This document shows, in pieces, positions 31,484 to 39,349 of a stretch of DNA of 64,000 nt. A model generated the notes under the pieces. The model made no database searches. It was given only the letters and a program-made list of their open reading frames with translations, and had not been told where the DNA came from. Every line of letters starts with the position of its first letter. Position 1 is the first letter of the stretch. Source of the DNA: JAEUJM01 sp044221555 (GTDB lineage: Bacteria > Actinomycetota > Acidimicrobiia > Acidimicrobiales > DATDAH01); contig JBGAOY010000005.1 in NCBI GenBank assembly GCA_044221555.1, positions 62,001 through 126,000 of the forward strand, read 5' to 3'. A program made the translations under genes and the position numbers.

Positions 31484-31509
31484 GGGAATGGGTCATCGGA
31501 CCCTTTCCC
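31484..31509 (-). terminator. hairpin after the ABC1 kinase gene
   Basis: GGGAATGGGTC (31484-31494), loop ATCG, GACCCTTTCCC (31499-31509): 10 of 11 pairs, starting 33 bp after the stop at 31542. Likely terminator of the four-gene operon running from 35489. Confidence 0.6.
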
Positions 31510-31541
31510 ACACGAGGGACCCACCTCCGCCCCCGACCTGC

Positions 31542-33038
31542 TCAGCGCCCCGTCTGCCGCCGCCATGCCGCCTCTTCCTCGCCCAACGGGGTCGAGGGTG
31601 CGCCGTCGACGAAGGGCCAGATCTCCTCGGCGACGCGACGCCAGTTGGCGGTGGCGTGCAACTCGCCGAGCACCGCGTAGAGGCCCAGGTTGATGCGCTG
31701 GATGATGACGAAGCTGGGCGGGACGTTGGCGGCCTTCATGATCTCGCCGTGGGGACCGGTCAGGTCGAACACCTGACGCACGGTCTCCGAGGCGTACGCC
31801 TCGTCGATGGTCGTGACCTCGTCGTCCAGCACGAACTCGTAGAAGTGGCCGAAGTAGTCCTCCACCTCCTGGTCGGTGAAGGGCTGGTCGGCGGCCAGCA
31901 GGCCGACGTCCTCGATCACCCTGCGGAAGGCGGCGGGGTCGTGGTGGAGCACCATCGTGTCGATCATGTCGTGGAACACCGTCACCTCGTCCGGGGTGAA
32001 GCGCTTCACCAGGCCGAAGTCCAAGAAGGTGACCCGCCCACCCGGCTCGAACAGGTAGTTGCCGGGGTGGGGATCGCCGTTGAACGCCTTGAGCCGGTAC
32101 AGGCTCCCGAACACGAACCGGTAGATCGTCTCCGCCGCCAGGTTGCGCTCGTCCTGGCTCCAGGAGGCCAGCTCGTCGAAACGCGTCCCGTCGCTCCAGT
32201 CGGTGGTGAGCACGCGGGCGGTGCTGAGGTGGTCGACCACGCCGGGGACCGTGATGAACGGGTGACCGGTGTAGTAGGCGGCGAACAACCGCTGGTTGTC
32301 GGCCTCGAGCCGGTAGTCCAGCTCCTCGACGAGGCGCAGCTTGAGCTCGGCGACGAGCGCTTTGGGGTCGAGCCCGGGGAACAGCATGCCGGTGGCCGAG
32401 AACAGCAGGTCGACGTTGGCCAGGTCGGCCCGGATGGCGTCGTCCACCCCGGGGTACTGCACCTTCACCGCCACCTCACGGCCGTCGTGGGTCACGGCGT
32501 GGTGCACCTGACCGATCGACGCCGACGCCACCGGAAGCGGGTCCCAGTCGGCGAACAAGCGGTCGGGAGGGTCGCCCAGCTCGCGTTCGACCACACCGGC
32601 GGCCAGCTCGGCGCTCATGGGCGGGGCGTCCTGGCGCAGGTCGGCCAGCGCGCCCCGGACGTGCTCGGGCAGGCCCTGATCGAGGTAGCTGGCCATCTGG
32701 CCGAGCTTCATCAGGGCACCCTTCATGTTCCCGAGGGCCTCGGCCACCGCCTCCGCGGTCTTCAGCTGGAACTGCTGGTCGAGGTGCGCGCGCTGGTGCG
32801 CCGGGGCCACGGCCCGGCGGGCCCGATGGGCCACGTACGAGCCGGACGACTTCGCACCCACCCGGGCCAGGTCGATGCTGCGCGCCGCCCGCGAGGTGCC
32901 CCGCACCACCAGCGGATCGCCGCGATCCGACACCGAGCGCCGCCGCCACCACACGGCACCGACGAGCGCGGCGGCGCCGAGCACCGCGACGGCGAGGGCC
33001 CCACGAACCGGATGCCGAAGGCGCGTCACGAAGCCCAC
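31542..33038 (-). CDS. ABC1/UbiB/AarF-family atypical kinase
   Basis: 498 residues from GTG 33038. One membrane-like segment near the N-terminus (about 10-28), then the ABC1 signature: KGALMKLGQMASYL (the KxGQ motif), ASIGQVHHA in the nucleotide loop, VAVKVQYPG with the conserved Lys, FNGDPHPGNYLF in the catalytic loop and FLDFGLVKRF (DFG). Family members control quinone or lipid metabolism at membranes. The frame stays open upstream to 33362 through two in-frame 26-residue repeats, which look like a repeat element rather than protein. Last gene after the TetR gene. Confidence 0.87.
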   Translation of the reverse strand: MGFVTRLRHPVRGALAVAVLGAAALVGAVWWRRRSVSDRGDPLVVRGTSRAARSIDLARVGAKSSGSYVAHRARRAVAPAHQRAHLDQQFQLKTAEAVAEALGNMKGALMKLGQMASYLDQGLPEHVRGALADLRQDAPPMSAELAAGVVERELGDPPDRLFADWDPLPVASASIGQVHHAVTHDGREVAVKVQYPGVDDAIRADLANVDLLFSATGMLFPGLDPKALVAELKLRLVEELDYRLEADNQRLFAAYYTGHPFITVPGVVDHLSTARVLTTDWSDGTRFDELASWSQDERNLAAETIYRFVFGSLYRLKAFNGDPHPGNYLFEPGGRVTFLDFGLVKRFTPDEVTVFHDMIDTMVLHHDPAAFRRVIEDVGLLAADQPFTDQEVEDYFGHFYEFVLDDEVTTIDEAYASETVRQVFDLTGPHGEIMKAANVPPSFVIIQRINLGLYAVLGELHATANWRRVAEEIWPFVDGAPSTPLGEEEAAWRRQTGR

Positions 33039-33204
33039 ACCAGTGTGACGTGGCGGAGCGGAGCGGAGCCGCGGCACCGACGAACCGGATGCCGAAGGCG
33101 CCCCGACGAAGGAGGGGCCAATGTCACGTGGCGGAGCGGAGCGGAGCCGCGGCACCGACGAACCGGATGCCGAAGGCGCCCCGACGAAGGAGGGGCCAAT
33201 GTCA
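33003..33204 (+). repeat. tandem 78-bp repeat (two full copies plus partial copies)
   Basis: Two copies with a single difference, 33044-33121 and 33122-33199, followed by five bases of a third (33200-33204) that run into the TetR stop codon. A partial copy at 33003-33032 (22 identical bases) extends into the start of the ABC1 gene. Each full copy has a GGAGC triplication, CGAACCGGATGCCGAAGG, and a hairpin GCCCC / GACGAAGGA / GGGGC (33100-33118 and 33178-33196). A related copy lies at 1177-1244. Because 78 is divisible by three, the reading frames through the region stay open. Confidence 0.88.
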
Positions 33205-33897
33205 AGGAGGTAGCTCGCCGGTGACCGTGGTGAAGAGGATGCGGGCCATCGAGGTGCGGATGTCACGGGTCCGGATCCCCCAGAATTCGAACCCGTAGCG
33301 GTGGGCGGACACGTGGGCGAGCATGGCGCTGAGCACGCCCGCGGTCGCCATCGGGTCCACATCGCCGCGACGGGCCCGGCCCTGCTGCTCCTCGATCACC
33401 TCGCGCAGGGCGACGGTGACCTCGTTGAGCAGGCGGGTGCGGATGCTCTGGAAGCGGCCGTCACCCTCACCGGTGGCCAGGTCGACCACCCGCAGCACCG
33501 AGTGGTGGCGGTCCCAGAAGTCGATGAAGCCATCGGCCACGGCCAGTGCCGTGCCGTACCCCGCGTCGCCCGACCACGAGCCTTCGCGCACCAGGCGGAT
33601 GAGTTGCTCCGACCCCTCTCGGGCCATGTCCTCGGCCAGCACCAGGATGGCGGCCTCGACGTCGGGGAAGTACTGGTAGAAGGTGGCCGGCGACGTTCCC
33701 GCCTCGCGGGCGATGTCCACCACCTTGAGGTCGCGGTACGACGTGGTGGTCAACATGGCGGAGGTGCGGTCGAGCAGGCGGCGCCGGGTGGCCATCCCCC
33801 GCCGGCCCGGTACGCGACCGTCGACCGCCCGCAGGCCCGCCTCGTCGTCGTCGGCGCCGGCCCGGGGCGGGAGGGCGGCGCCCGTCACGGCCAGCAC
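33202..33897 (-). CDS. TetR-family transcriptional regulator
   Basis: 231 residues. N-terminal helix-turn-helix at about 40-85 (TRRRLLDRTSAMLTTTSYRDLKVVDIA, then GTSPATFYQYFPD); the C-terminal ~140 residues are ligand-binding helices. The first ~34 residues are basic/Pro-rich and may be absent if translation starts later (ATG at residue 35). GTG 33897 overlaps the end of the isochorismatase-like gene by 13 bp, so it is translationally coupled. Probable target: the 21-bp palindrome at 35516-35536 in the promoter of its own operon, giving autoregulation. Its stop codon lies at the edge of the 78-bp repeat. Confidence 0.87.
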   Translation of the reverse strand: MLAVTGAALPPRAGADDDEAGLRAVDGRVPGRRGMATRRRLLDRTSAMLTTTSYRDLKVVDIAREAGTSPATFYQYFPDVEAAILVLAEDMAREGSEQLIRLVREGSWSGDAGYGTALAVADGFIDFWDRHHSVLRVVDLATGEGDGRFQSIRTRLLNEVTVALREVIEEQQGRARRGDVDPMATAGVLSAMLAHVSAHRYGFEFWGIRTRDIRTSMARILFTTVTGELPP

Positions 33898-34502
33898 CCC
33901 CGGATCTCGTCCACGGTCGTGACCGTCGCCAGCAGCGACAGGGTGTGCTCGATGACCGCCTCGGCGTAGTCCTCGGGGATCCCGGCCACCGCGTCACGGG
34001 GCAGCACGAACTGGTAGCCGGCGTTCACTGCGTCCATGGCGAAGTTGGTCATACCCACGTTGACCGACACCCCGACCCCGATGATCGTGGTGGCACCCAG
34101 GTTCCGCAGCACGGGATCCAGGTCGGTGCCTCCCATGGGGCCGAGGCCGTGCAGCCGGGTGAGCACCACGTCCGAGTCGGCCACGCCGATCTCGGGGATC
34201 ACCTGCACCGCGTCGCTACCGGGCAGGAGGCTCACCGGCAGCTTGCGCATGCCCAGGAAGAGCCGGGCGTTGGCGTTCGAGCCCTGGCCGTCGGCGCGGC
34301 GGGCCGCCACGCAGTGCACGACGGGCACCCCCGCTCGACGGGCCGACGCGACCAGACGCGCCGCCGCGGGCACCATCCTCGGCCGGGCGATGTCGGCCAG
34401 TTGCGGCAGGGCCGCGTGGGGGCCGATCACCCCGTTCTGGCACTCCTGGGTGACCACCACCGTGTGGGCGGGGTCGACGAGCGCGGCCAGGTCGAGGGGC
34501 AT
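33885..34502 (-). CDS. isochorismatase-like protein lacking the catalytic triad
   Basis: 205 residues with the isochorismatase/cysteine-hydrolase fold pattern, but all three catalytic positions differ. The usual Asp (DxQN) is Glu20 in TQECQN, the usual Lys is Arg116 (VVLTRLHG), and the usual Cys (TNVC) is Gly150 in GVGVSVNVG. The protein should therefore not act as a cysteine hydrolase; it may be a binding protein or use other chemistry. Similar Cys-less members occur in other actinobacteria, as far as I recall. Lies between the LLM oxidoreductase (15 bp) and the TetR gene (overlap). Confidence 0.82.
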   Translation of the reverse strand: MPLDLAALVDPAHTVVVTQECQNGVIGPHAALPQLADIARPRMVPAAARLVASARRAGVPVVHCVAARRADGQGSNANARLFLGMRKLPVSLLPGSDAVQVIPEIGVADSDVVLTRLHGLGPMGGTDLDPVLRNLGATTIIGVGVSVNVGMTNFAMDAVNAGYQFVLPRDAVAGIPEDYAEAVIEHTLSLLATVTTVDEIRGCWP

Positions 34503-34517
34503 CGCGTGAGCACCCGG

Positions 34518-35489
34518 TCAGAGCCGGGGCAGGACCTCGGACTCGAAGAGGCGCAGGCTGCGCCACGCCGTGTCGGGGCTGATGCCGCCACAGAGCGGGT
34601 GGAACACGAACACCTGACCCTCCTTGGCGAACGAGATGCACTCGTCCGGGGTGAGGATCCGGAACAGGCCGTCGGCCCGCAACTCGTCGACCGTGGCGAC
34701 CTCGCGGTGCACCGCCGACCGTTGGCCGGCCCGCTGCCAACTCGCGTAGGTGGCGGTGTCGTAGAGGAGGTTGTCGCCGATCTCGGCCCACAGGGCGTCC
34801 GGGTCCTCGGCCACGAACACGTTGGCCACCTCGGGCGACGGCATGATGCACATGCCCGGCTCGAAGCCGTTGGCCCGCGACTCCTCCTCGAACCACGCCT
34901 TGAGCTGGCGGTCGTGCAGCGCCGGCTGGAAGCCGAGGCCCAGGCGTCCGGCGCGACGGGCGGCGATCTCGGTGGAGCCGCCGATGAGCACCAGTGGGTG
35001 CGGTGTGCTGTAGGGCTTGGGCGTGACCCGCACGGTGGTGCCCCGGTACTCGAACGGCTCACCGGTCCAGGCCTGGACCATCACCGCCAGCTTCTCCTCC
35101 ATGAGCGCGCCGCGACCCTTCCACGGCACGCCGAACAACTCGTACTCCTCGGGCCGGTAGCCCAGGCCGGCCACGATCGACAGTCGCCCCGCGCTGGCCA
35201 GGTCGAGCACCGCGATGTCCTCGGCGAGGCGGATCGGGTCGTGCAGGGGCACCAGCAGCGCCTGGATGCTGATGGGCGCCTTGGTGGTCGCGCCGACCAG
35301 CGCGCCGGCCATGGCCAGGGGGCCCGACAGGTACCCATCCTCGGCCGAGTGGTGCTCGGAGAGCACGATGGCCTCGAAGTCGAGACGATCGGCCCAGGCC
35401 GACATCTCGATCGCGGCGCGGTAGAGATCGGCCGCCGGAGCGCCGAACGACGGCGCCCGTAGATCGAATCGGATGACGCACCTGGCCAT
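34518..35489 (-). CDS. LLM-class F420-dependent oxidoreductase
   Basis: 323 residues from ATG 35489 (AGGAG lies nine bases before it). Luciferase-like barrel landmarks: VLSEHHSAEDGYL in the first strand-loop region, PISIQALLVPLHDPIRLAEDIAVLD, GRLSIVAGLGYRPEEYELFG and VLIGGSTEIAARRAGRLGLGF. Belongs to a different subgroup from the LLM protein at 7927. First gene of a four-gene operon (isochorismatase-like, TetR, ABC1). Divergent from the AMP ligase; the start codons are 28 bp apart and a palindromic operator covers the other gene's start. Confidence 0.88.
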   Translation of the reverse strand: MARCVIRFDLRAPSFGAPAADLYRAAIEMSAWADRLDFEAIVLSEHHSAEDGYLSGPLAMAGALVGATTKAPISIQALLVPLHDPIRLAEDIAVLDLASAGRLSIVAGLGYRPEEYELFGVPWKGRGALMEEKLAVMVQAWTGEPFEYRGTTVRVTPKPYSTPHPLVLIGGSTEIAARRAGRLGLGFQPALHDRQLKAWFEEESRANGFEPGMCIMPSPEVANVFVAEDPDALWAEIGDNLLYDTATYASWQRAGQRSAVHREVATVDELRADGLFRILTPDECISFAKEGQVFVFHPLCGGISPDTAWRSLRLFESEVLPRL

Positions 35490-35515
35490 GGGAGGGCTCC
35501 TGCGAAAAGCTGATG

Positions 35516-35536
35516 GGGTGTCAGATACTGACACCC
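35516..35536. promoter_or_regulatory. 21-bp perfect palindromic operator
   Basis: Nine-base arms GGGTGTCAG and CTGACACCC around ATA, covering the GTG start (35518) of the AMP ligase and lying 27 bp upstream of the LLM gene. Typical size and symmetry for a TetR-family operator; the TetR gene at 33202-33897 is in the LLM operon. Confidence 0.7.
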
Positions 35537-37038
35537 TCACCGACGCACTGCGAGGCGCAGCCGCCCGCTTCGGTGACGCGCCCGCGTTCGTGGCCGCCAC
35601 GGGCTGGTCCCTGTCGTTCGCCGATCTCGACCGGACGAGCGACGAGGCCGCCGCCGGCCTCGCCGCCCGGGGTATCGGCGAGGGGTCGGTCGTCGCCCTC
35701 CTGCTCGGCTCGACCACCGACTACGCGGTCGCCTACCTGGCCCTGGCCAAGCTGGGCGCGCTCACCGCGGGGGTGAACCCCCGCTTCACCGGCGACGAGC
35801 AGCGACGGTGCCTCGAGGTCGTGCAGCCCGACGCCGTGCTGGCCACCGACCGGGGCGGAGCAGCGGCCGCCGACGCGGTCCGTGCTGGGATCGTGGTGGT
35901 CCCACGGGCGGCGCGGGCCGAGGACCTGTTCGCCACGGTCCGGGTCGCCGGCGCCACCCCTCCCCCGCTGGCGCCGTCGCCCGACCGGCCGGTGGCCATC
36001 GTGTTGACGTCCGGAACCACCGGCCGGCCCAAGGGCGCGGTGTTCACCAACCGGCAGCTCGCCGCGGTCGTCCACATCGACACCGGCGGCGCGTGGGGCG
36101 GCGGCGGGGCGATGCTGGCCGGCACCGAACTGGCCCACGTCGGCTTCATGACCAAGCTGCCCTGGTACCTGCGCAAGGGTCACACGATCCACCTGCTCGA
36201 CAAGTGGCGCGCACTCGACGTGCTCCGCCTGGTCGAGTCGGCCCGGATGGCCTCCGTCGGCGGCGTGGCCCCGCAGCTCGCGCTGATGCTGGCCCGGCCC
36301 GAGTTCGACACGTTCGACCTGAGCGCGGTCCAGGCGATCGTCATGGGCGGCGGCCCGTCACCACCGGCGTTGGTCGAGGAGGCTCGGCGCCGCTTCGGTG
36401 CCGCCTACTCCATCCGCTACTCGTCCACCGAGTCGGGGGGTGTCGGCACCGGCACCGCGTTCGACGCCGACGACGAGGAGGCCCTGCACACGGTGGGGCG
36501 TCCCCGCCCCGGTGTCGAGCTGTCGATACGCGACGAGCACGGCCGGCGGGTCGCCGACGGCGAGGTGGGCGAGGTGTGCCTGCGATCGGGCGCGGTGATG
36601 GCCGGGTACTGGCGCGACCCTGAGGCCACCGCGGCCACACTCGTCGACGGGTGGCTCCGCACTGGCGACCTGGGCCGCATCGACCCCGCCGGCTGCCTGC
36701 GCCTCGCCGGCCGACGCAAGGAGATGTACATCCGCGGCGGGTACAACGTCTACCCGATGGAGGTGGAGGCCGTGCTGGCCTCGCACCCGCAGGTCGCCGG
36801 TGTCGTGATCGTCCCCCGTCCCGACCCCGTCATGGGCGAGCTCGGTGTGGCCGTGGTGGTGCCCCGGCCCGGTGCCGCCCCACCCACGCTCGATGAGCTG
36901 CGGTCGTTCGCGGCGGAGAGGCTCTCCGCCCACAAGCTCCCCGAGGCGCTCCGCCTGGTCGACTCCCTGCCCCACACGACGGGCCACAAGGTCGACCGCC
37001 GCGCCCTCGCCGCCCACGAAGCCGCCCCCGCCACCTGA
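35518..37038 (+). CDS. AMP-dependent acyl-CoA ligase
   Basis: 506 residues from GTG 35518. P-loop LTSGTTGRPKGAVFT (about 162-176), GGGPSPPALVEEARRRFG with YSSTESGG, WLRTGDLGRID, and the C-terminal hinge GRRKEMYIRGGYNVYPMEVE with late Lys HTTGHKVDRR. A complete adenylation enzyme; substrate unknown. In-frame ATG 35488 (base-overlapping the divergent ATG 35489) is an alternative start that would place the operator inside the gene. Either way the palindrome overlaps the start region, so repression is probable. Confidence 0.9.
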   Translation: MSDTDTLTDALRGAAARFGDAPAFVAATGWSLSFADLDRTSDEAAAGLAARGIGEGSVVALLLGSTTDYAVAYLALAKLGALTAGVNPRFTGDEQRRCLEVVQPDAVLATDRGGAAAADAVRAGIVVVPRAARAEDLFATVRVAGATPPPLAPSPDRPVAIVLTSGTTGRPKGAVFTNRQLAAVVHIDTGGAWGGGGAMLAGTELAHVGFMTKLPWYLRKGHTIHLLDKWRALDVLRLVESARMASVGGVAPQLALMLARPEFDTFDLSAVQAIVMGGGPSPPALVEEARRRFGAAYSIRYSSTESGGVGTGTAFDADDEEALHTVGRPRPGVELSIRDEHGRRVADGEVGEVCLRSGAVMAGYWRDPEATAATLVDGWLRTGDLGRIDPAGCLRLAGRRKEMYIRGGYNVYPMEVEAVLASHPQVAGVVIVPRPDPVMGELGVAVVVPRPGAAPPTLDELRSFAAERLSAHKLPEALRLVDSLPHTTGHKVDRRALAAHEAAPAT

Positions 37039-37050
37039 CCCGACACATCA

Positions 37051-37112
37051 GGATTGCTTGGTGTGGAACCACCTCCGGTGTTGTCTCTCACCAAGAAATC
37101 CGGGAGGTGGGG
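37051..37112 (+). other. two interleaved inverted repeats (possible RNA structure)
   Basis: GGATTGCTTGGTG (37051-37063) can pair with 37089-37101 (12 of 13), and CCACCTCCGG (37069-37078) with CCGGGAGGTGG (37100-37110) allowing one bulge. The arms interleave, so the two helices exclude each other or form a pseudoknot. The second arm contains a GGGAGG Shine-Dalgarno-like block. May also serve as terminator of the ligase gene. Confidence 0.4.
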
Positions 37113-37145
37113 CACGAATCGGGGCCAGGCGGCGTTGAGCACTCT

Positions 37146-38732
37146 GTGACCACCGACACACCCGTCGTACCGTCCGAGCCGGCACGCGTGTCGGCGCCGG
37201 CGCTGCGGACGGAGGCACGCGTCGCCGGGGTCGTCGCCGCGCTCGTGGCCCTGGCGGTCACCGAGGTGGTGCACGCCATGTCGTCGAGGGTGCCCTCGCT
37301 CGTCGTGGCCGTGGGCGACGTCTTCGTGGACGGCCTGCCCGGCGACGTCACCCGCACGGTCATCGGCGCCATCGGCACCGCCGACAAGCCCGCGCTGTTG
37401 ATCGGCATCGTCGTGGTGTCGCTCCTCCTCGGCGCGGCGACCGGCACCGCCACGCTGGCGCGCCCGTGGGTGGGCCCGACCGTGTTCGCCGCCTTCGCCC
37501 TCATCGGCGCGATCGCCGGCATCCGCGACCCGTTGGCCTCGGATGCCGGCGCCGTCGTGGCCGCCGCGGCCGGCGGTCTTGCCGGGGCGCTGACGCTCCG
37601 CCTGCTGTTGAGCACCGCCCACGAGTGGGCCGGCGCACCCGCCGGGGCGTCCGCCGACGCCGGCCGGCGGCAATTCCTGGCGCTGGCGGGCACCCTCGGC
37701 GCCTTGGCCGCGGCCGTGGGCCTGGGCGGCCGCGCCCTCGCCCGCCGGTTCAACGTCGAGGCGGCCCGCCGCGAGGTGGTGCTGCCCACCGTCACCGGCG
37801 GCACCCGCCCGAGCGCCGCCGACGCCGGTCTGGCCGTCACGGGAATCACGCCACGGGTGACCCCCAACGACGACTTCTACCGGATCGACACCGCCCTGGC
37901 CACGCCGCAGGTCGACCCGTCCTCGTGGTCGCTTCGCATCGACGGCATGGTCGACGACCCGTTCGAGCTGACCTTCGCCGAGCTGCTCGACCTGCCGCTG
38001 GTGGAGCAGGAGGTGACCATCGCGTGCGTCTCCAACGAGGTCGGTGGCGAGTTGGTGGGCAACGCCCGATGGCTGGGCGTGCCGCTGCAGTCGCTGTTGC
38101 GCCGGGCCGGGGTGCGAGACGGCGCCACCCAGGTGATGGGCCACTCCGTCGACGGCTTCACCGCCGGGTTCCCCACCGAGTTGCTCGATGACGACCGCCC
38201 GGCGCTCGTGGCCGTGGGCATGAACGGCGAGCCCCTCCCGATCGCCCACGGGTTCCCCGCCCGGCTCATCATCGGGGGCATCTACGGCTACGTGTCGGCC
38301 ACCAAGTGGCTGAGCCGGATCGAGCTCACCACCCTCGAGGCGGCCGACGGCTACTGGGTGCCCCGGGGCTGGGCCAAGGAGGCGCCGATCAAGACCCAGT
38401 GCCGCATCGACACACCACGCGGCACCGCGTCGACCCGATCGAGCACCTCGGCTCGGGTCCCGGTCGCCGGCGTGGCCTGGGCGCCCACCCGCGGGATCTC
38501 GAAGGTGGAGGTGCAGGTGGACGACGGCCCGTGGGAGACCACGCGCCTGGGCCCCGGCACCAACGACAACACCTGGCGCCAGTGGGTGCTGGACTGGCGC
38601 CCGAGCCCGGGCACCTACCGGTTGCGGGCGAGGGCCACCGACGGGACGGGCGAGACCCAGACCGAGGACACCGCCGCACCTGCGCCCGACGGCGCCACCG
38701 GCTATCCCAGCGTGCAGGTCACCGTCTCGTAG
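37146..38732 (+). CDS. membrane-anchored sulfite-oxidase-family molybdoenzyme
   Basis: 528 residues from GTG 37146. The first ~165 residues hold four membrane helices, followed by a twin-arginine-like block GRRQFLALAG (173-182) and a further hydrophobic segment. The oxidoreductase molybdopterin domain (about 235-410) has the cofactor Cys294 in IACVSNEVGG and GHSVDGFTAG; a dimerisation (Mo-co) domain follows (about 425-528, KVEVQVDDGPWETTRL). It likely faces the outside and oxidises or reduces sulfur or small N-oxide substrates. moaC, moaA and moeA genes near 62-64 kb supply the cofactor. Confidence 0.87.
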   Translation: MTTDTPVVPSEPARVSAPALRTEARVAGVVAALVALAVTEVVHAMSSRVPSLVVAVGDVFVDGLPGDVTRTVIGAIGTADKPALLIGIVVVSLLLGAATGTATLARPWVGPTVFAAFALIGAIAGIRDPLASDAGAVVAAAAGGLAGALTLRLLLSTAHEWAGAPAGASADAGRRQFLALAGTLGALAAAVGLGGRALARRFNVEAARREVVLPTVTGGTRPSAADAGLAVTGITPRVTPNDDFYRIDTALATPQVDPSSWSLRIDGMVDDPFELTFAELLDLPLVEQEVTIACVSNEVGGELVGNARWLGVPLQSLLRRAGVRDGATQVMGHSVDGFTAGFPTELLDDDRPALVAVGMNGEPLPIAHGFPARLIIGGIYGYVSATKWLSRIELTTLEAADGYWVPRGWAKEAPIKTQCRIDTPRGTASTRSSTSARVPVAGVAWAPTRGISKVEVQVDDGPWETTRLGPGTNDNTWRQWVLDWRPSPGTYRLRARATDGTGETQTEDTAAPAPDGATGYPSVQVTVS

Positions 38733-38772
38733 CGCGCGTGGATCGCACGGATCCCGGCGGGCCCGCGGCGGC

Positions 38773-39264
38773 TCAGGTGCCGAACAGCCCCAAGGCGTTG
38801 TCGAGCGACCAGACCGACCAGGCGTGCGTGCCGAGGCACACGACGGCGATCAGCGCCATCATCGCGTTCTGGCCCTGCTCGGCCCAGTCGTGGATCATCA
38901 ACACGAGGTACAGCAGGTTGAGCAGCAGGCTGAACACCAGGGCCACGGGCGTGAGCAGGCCGAACACCAGGCCGAGGCCGAGGGCCAGCTCGGAGAACAC
39001 CACGATGTAGGCCATGGCCTTCGGCCGGGGGGCCACGATCTTGTCGAACCCCGACTTCACGAACGACCACCGGTGCTTCTCGGCCACCGACTGGGCCCAC
39101 GCGATGCCCGTGCCGCGCTCGAACCACCCCTTCTTGTCCTTGTGCCGCCAGCTCTCGAGCCACCAGAGCCCGAGACCGATCCGGAGCACCGCGAGCCACT
39201 CGCCGACGTCGAGCAGAGTGGTGCCCGAGGGCGCCGAGGCCGTGACCACGAGGAAGGCTTTCAC
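38773..39264 (-). CDS. DoxX-like quinone-linked membrane protein
   Basis: 163 residues from GTG 39264, with four membrane helices (about 18-36, 82-104, 106-128 and 135-155) and the DoxX/TQO-type pattern LRIGLGLWWLESWRHK...W followed by a PRPKAMAYIVVFSELALG region. Family members are small membrane subunits of thiosulfate:quinone oxidoreductases or unlinked proteins. Its convergent neighbour is the sulfite-oxidase-like gene, 40 bp away, which makes a sulfur-redox link plausible though unproven. TATGGT lies eight bases upstream of the start. Confidence 0.75.
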   Translation of the reverse strand: MKAFLVVTASAPSGTTLLDVGEWLAVLRIGLGLWWLESWRHKDKKGWFERGTGIAWAQSVAEKHRWSFVKSGFDKIVAPRPKAMAYIVVFSELALGLGLVFGLLTPVALVFSLLLNLLYLVLMIHDWAEQGQNAMMALIAVVCLGTHAWSVWSLDNALGLFGT

Positions 39265-39272
39265 CGCGCCAG

Positions 39273-39278
39273 ACCATA
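39273..39278 (-). promoter_or_regulatory. -10 box TATGGT of near-leaderless promoter
   Basis: Minus-strand TANNNT hexamer ending eight bases before GTG 39264. Confidence 0.5.
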
Positions 39279-39349
39279 GGCCCTCGATCCGCCCGGCGGG
39301 CACGGCGCCCGGGCCGCTCCCGGGTGCGACGTATGGTGGGGGCCCGACC

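Noticed and set aside
33044..33199. In-frame 26-residue repeat peptide as N-terminal extension of the ABC1 kinase
   Set aside because: The same DNA block occurs elsewhere upstream of an unrelated gene, so it is a repeat element; the kinase is complete from 33038.
33003..33204. CRISPR array
   Set aside because: Only two direct 78-bp units with no spacers between them and no cas genes.
37051..37112. Moco riboswitch
   Set aside because: The arrangement of helices does not match the known motif as far as I can tell; kept only as an unassigned structure.
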